A DNA stretch of 64,000 nt, taken from assembly GCA_027922465.2 (NCBI GenBank), contig BQMF02000162.1, positions 124,001-188,000 of the forward strand, written 5' to 3'. This DNA is from Turritopsis dohrnii. Lineage: Eukaryota; Cnidaria; Hydrozoa; Anthoathecata; Oceaniidae. Positions 59,638 to 64,000 of the stretch are shown here, piece after piece (position 1 is the first letter of the stretch; each line of letters starts with the position of its first letter). The translations under genes were made by a program, and so were the position numbers. The notes beneath the pieces are model-generated. The model worked only from the letters and a program-made list of their open reading frames with translations, searched no databases and was not told the origin of the DNA.

Positions 59638-62600
59638 GTAAGTCTATTCACTGTTTTGATAATTTTCTTATTTTTTTGTAAAGTAACTTCTCAACCAGAT
59701 CATTTTTTTTCTTCAGTAAAATATTTGAGTCCTCAAAACTAACTTAATCTGGTTCTATTTTTAAATTTTGTCATTGACCAAAAGTCGAATAAATCTTGAC
59801 AATGTTATTTTCCTTGAGGATTTCTCTTCATACTGGTTTGTTTTTTTGAGAAGGAGTGGTTAAGGTCCTCTTGTTAATACTGGACTATCTAAGTTATTTT
59901 TAAACTTGTTTTCTGAAATATTACATGTTCAATATACAGTGTTAAGACAACATGAAAATGATATTTTATGAAGATGTAACTTCTAGCACATATTTTTGAT
60001 GTGAACTCTTAAGAATACCAATTTTTTTTCACGTTTTTTTTTTATATGGTTATAACATACAAACCTTCTCTTAAGTATAATCTGAAGCATTCATATAAAA
60101 AAAAAAAAATTGGAATTCCAAGTCGAAGTTTGATTAGACATAAGGCTTTTCTATAATAATCTATATTCGTTAAAAAATACGAAAAGGAAAACGAAGAAAA
60201 AAAGTGAACATTAAAAAAAAAGTTTGGCACGTCCACTTTGGTACATGTAATGGAAATTCAACGAAAATTTAAATAAAGTTTTGTGCTCTTCACAAAGGGA
60301 GATCTTGTTATTGTAAAATTGAGTTCCACCTTTTCATGTTACTGTTTGATTGACGTAACAACATAACGAAACGTGTTCAGTAAAGTTTGACGTCAGAGAA
60401 GGAGTTATTCCATTCGTTCAATGATTGAGCAATGCGGGGATATTGTTAATTCTTTATGATTCACGAAACTGTTTGAATTTCCAATCATCGTGTAAAAGAT
60501 AAAGATCGTTAAATAGTTAAAAGCCAACACGTTTTACTTTTGACATCATCGTCACATATTTACATGTAGTGCAAAGATGAAATCGAAAAAGAAAACAAGA
60601 GATATTGTTTAATTTTCATCAAATCGTTTTGAGAAGGAAATATAAAATCTATATTTTTATTATTTTTTTCTTGATGTTGCTGTTGTTGTTGTTTACGTTA
60701 TGGACAGGATATAAATCATTCTATCTGTAAACAATAAAAACCCAGGAATATTCAGCAATGACGTAAAATCGCAAATTTCTGTTTGGCCTAACGTCACCTG
60801 TAATAAAGGAGTTTTAAAATTTAACAAGTAGGACTTTAAAAAGTGTGACCACCACTTCTACAACAACTTAGACTAAAAAATTGACAAGTAGCCTGTATTG
60901 TTCAATTCCATTCTTTTACTCTATGTTGGAATAAGTACCAATATTTTGAAAAGTCATTAAGCCTCAAGTAGCTATCAATTTTTACGGATGTACTTATAAG
61001 GTGTCCTTCTTAACATTGGTGACTGCAATAATTGTTTTCGGCTACTTAGTGGTACAGTCAACTCCACCTCATTTGCAATGTGAATCACAAATAACCCCCG
61101 TGGTGATAACCACACATTGTTACATATTTGTATATGTTCATGTGTGTGGATCAGGAGGTTTGTCTGTCACAAAGCGTGGTTTGTTCAATATTTTCTTTTA
61201 TGAAGTCACTTAAAATTCTTTTCCACTATTTGAGACTTTTCTTCAGTCGTGCGTGACGTCATTGGATCGCAATATTGTTTTTCTCACTGTTTCTCAGAGC
61301 CTGAAACAACTGAAAGCTGTCATGGAAACCACACACAACACTTGATGTCACTAGTACACGAAATTTACACTCGAAAAAATGCAGCATTTTTGTTTATTTG
61401 TTAAGTCTAAAAAGCACATAACGACAAAAATCCTCTTGATGTTGTTTGATGACAACTTTTTCTCATTGCACAACGGAACGATAGAGAGACAGAGTAGCTC
61501 GTTATATTCCCTAATGAAAGGAAGCAATAAATCATCCAGAAATGCCGACATTTCTATAATATGTCTTTTGCTGCCCAATGTGGCGTCAACAAATTTGATA
61601 GCCTTTATTGGTCAAATTAACTTCACTTATATTGTATTTTCCGTTCGACCCTAAACCTAAACCACTGATATGAAGTGACAGACTGGATGAGAAGCTTAGA
61701 GAGATGAAAAAAAAACATCATCTTTCATTGATTTCATGTTACCGTTACATCGCCTTAAATGATTCTCTGTACCCTTAACATAAGTGCTTCTTTTGTTATT
61801 GTTGTTATTGTTGTTGTTGACAATGTTGTTGTTATTGTTGTTGTTGTTGACAATGTTGTTGTTATTGTTGTTGATGATGATGCACGAAATATTAAATAAT
61901 ATAAGGTCAATAAAATTTTTGAATAACAAAATCAGCTTTTAAAATATTTGAGAATACACGTACGGTCTGTCAAACCGATTATCACTCAGTGTGTTTACCA
62001 GCTCAAAAAGAAAGCAGTCAGAAGCACTAAAACAGTCAGACCCCCGCTGTTTAATTTGCTAAACATGCGTGTAAAAAGAATTCATCATCTGCAGATCAAT
62101 AATTCAAAAAAAAAAAGCTCATAGTCGATATATTATTATTATTGACTTGTTTGTTTTTCGCCTTGTTTGTATTATTAGTCGGCGCGTTCTGTTCCCTTTG
62201 TTCGCGGAAATCCAATTCTAAAGATATGTTGTTCGGCGTTTGTAATGTCTCCTTTGTTCCTTTTAAATTCTCTTTATATATTTCTAAACAACTTAATATT
62301 TTTTCGGAATTTTAGTTCGGCGGAACCGTGTTTTGATTGATTTCCCAGCATATAATTTAAAAGCATTCTCCACTAGACTGACGTGGGCCGTTCTCTTTAT
62401 TTCAGATAACATACATCAACTAAGCTTCCAGTGCTTGGAAAGTGAAATTTAAAAAAGCTCTTCTTTAAAATACTAGAATACGATGTAATTCGAGCGTCGA
62501 CAAATTAATTTTCATGGAGTATTTCGTATTTGACTCTTTGATTGGATTACGATAATGTAATTTAGGGAGTAAATAATTTATGCATAGACTTAGCGTAATC

Positions 62601-64000
62601 GGCTACCGTAATTCCCCCCCTAACAGCGTAGCGCAATTAACATTTGGTGTACTTGTTTCAATTATTTTTGAATTTCTCTGGTTTATCGTGTAATTTTTCA
62701 TTTTAAAGTTACTCACAAAATTTTTAGAAAAAGTTTTCCTTAATTTTGACTGAAGTCGATTGATTTCCTTAACTCTTGTTATGTTTTTCATTTAAAACTT
62801 CTCTGACTACACCTTACCTACTACGACTTCAATCACTCGACGAAATGAGAATCTATAAAAGTCTAATAAGAAATTAATAAGATCTGTCGTGCAATAACCA
62901 GAAGGATTTTCCTACCAAAGATTTCGTGTTGTGTTCGCCACTAGGTTCCGTTGTAAAGGCCGGAGATTCCGTATTAAATAGACGCTGCGGAAACACCAGC
63001 TGTCAATCTATACTGCAGTCGGAGGTACCATTTCGTTTGCCGTAGGTGATGACAATTTGTGCAGTAGGTTACACGAGTTTCATAGTGCGCGCTGCAGAGC
63101 GTCGAATTGATCGCTGGCGCCAAGGTATAATATAAAATCCCTAGGTGTTTTGTCTCTTATGGCGAGCTGTTGGCGATTTTAATCACAAAATTGATTGCGT
63201 ATTATGGACTCAACACGGAATAAGAATTCTTTTTTTTTTTGTTTTATTATATGAACAAATGTTTTTTAAAAACCTCCTCTTGTTTCATTCTTTGAATTTC
63301 AGATAATAGAATAGCTTCTCTCTTCTCCTCTTTCGGTCTCTACTTTATTTTTTTAATATTTTGTTTAGTTTTGTTTTTGTGTTAATGGCTCCCAATAAAA
63401 TTCGAAATAGCAACAATGCTATATTAAAAAAGGGTTTTGTGAATCACGTACGACAATTTAAGTGTCGGCTATAATTTCCACGTCATTGTTTTTTGTTTTT
63501 TTATTTTTCTATTCTGTTTGCTCTCGAGAAGAAAAACGTGAAAACGAGGTTCGATGAATTTGATTTCATCAAAAGTGTTGGTTAAGTGAGCCGAGTACGA
63601 GCATAGCAACCATTAGTTTTGTGTTTTCCTTTTCATGATCTTAAGGATTCTTTTCACGTGATATGCAGGTGATGTGCACGTGATGTGCGACGCCTCAACA
63701 ACCAGTTTCTTATCATCTTTTTTTATTTTGTCTCGATTTGGATTTCCACAGAATTAAATGGTTCACCACAGGAGCACTCGAACAGAAATTGATAACAGTC
63801 ATCGAAATATGTTGAATTTCAATATTGGCGCCTGATGGTTTCTGATAACATGGCGCGTCTTTTCAAAACAGCTAATCTTCTAGATTGTATTGTTTAGTAA
63901 TCGAGACGAAAGTTAATAAGATAATCGAGTTTCTTTATAGATAGGTTAACTTTTGTGAGTGACCATCCTCTGTGACGTAACACAATGGAAGACGAACAAT
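59638..64000. other. Downstream of the ZSWIM-like exon: no further exon found
   Basis: Most likely first intron of the ZSWIM-like gene. AT-rich with the microsatellite at 61795. A GC-richer, less repetitive stretch near 62940-63160 (GGCCGGAGATTCCG, GCGCTGCAGAGCGTCG) might be an unrecognised exon or regulatory DNA, but I cannot assign it. Confidence 0.5.
61795..61876 (+). repeat. GTT/ATT microsatellite
   Basis: Runs of GTT with interspersed ATT and two GACAAT interruptions. The poly-Asn ORF on the other strand is a by-product. Confidence 0.9.

Noticed and set aside
61696..61929. Poly-Asn protein
   Set aside because: Product of a GTT/ATT microsatellite read on the other strand.
1..64000. CRISPR array, bacterial operons, tRNA or rRNA genes
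   Set aside because: The tandem repeats lack spacer structure, the genes have introns, and I saw no cloverleaf or rRNA-like stretch, although I could not run a covariance search.

Overview
The window reads as AT-rich nuclear DNA of an invertebrate animal. The evidence is GT-AG introns, secreted multi-exon proteins, a CaMKII/CASK-type kinase, a ZSWIM-type 5' exon and dense short inverted-repeat transposons (MITEs). The large minus-strand gene at 20.3-3.3 kb resembles, from memory, uncharacterised secreted proteins annotated in cnidarians and some other early-branching animals. A cnidarian is therefore my best guess, but the sequence does not prove it.

Layout. (1) 0-3 kb: three in-frame exons of a small coiled-coil gene on the minus strand; both its start and its end are missing. 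(2) 20,261-3,297, minus: a 15-exon gene. The exon boundaries I assigned by hand join in frame to exactly 3,676 codons plus a stop. It has a signal peptide, an N-terminal beta-rich module, a single 6.9 kb exon of low-complexity Asn/Lys/Asp/Glu/His sequence inserted inside a conserved module, the resumed module, a coiled coil with a cysteine cluster, and a C-terminal helical tail. (3) 24,247-25,428, plus: an intronless kinase with a CaMKII-type regulatory segment and no hub domain. (4) 56,894-27,132, minus: a second giant secreted-protein gene, modelled as 16 exons and 3,824 codons plus stop, all in frame. Its first (signal peptide) exon lies 11 kb upstream and is less certain. It encodes acidic, proline-rich, Gly/Ala-rich and very His/Asp/Gly-rich blocks, three copies of an unrecognised 63-residue motif ending in Trp-Gly-Leu, and a MAM-like terminal segment. 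(5) 59,295-59,637, plus: the first coding exon of a ZSWIM4/5/6-like gene that continues beyond what I could find.

Background. About twenty copies of one ~120 bp MITE (ends CCCAGTGGG...CCCACTGGG) are scattered through introns and intergenic DNA. There are also three copies of a second family, two of a third, and several single palindromic elements. Tandem repeats include an 11-bp array with a 44-bp higher-order period and a 57-bp array next to a splice acceptor.

How the genes may work together (inference): the two giant genes lie on the same strand. Both encode signal-peptide-bearing, repeat-rich proteins with histidine clusters, acidic blocks and polybasic cleavage-like sites. That combination suggests components of a secreted, possibly metal- or calcium-binding extracellular material such as a matrix, cuticle, mucus or capsule. 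Nothing in the sequence proves co-function.
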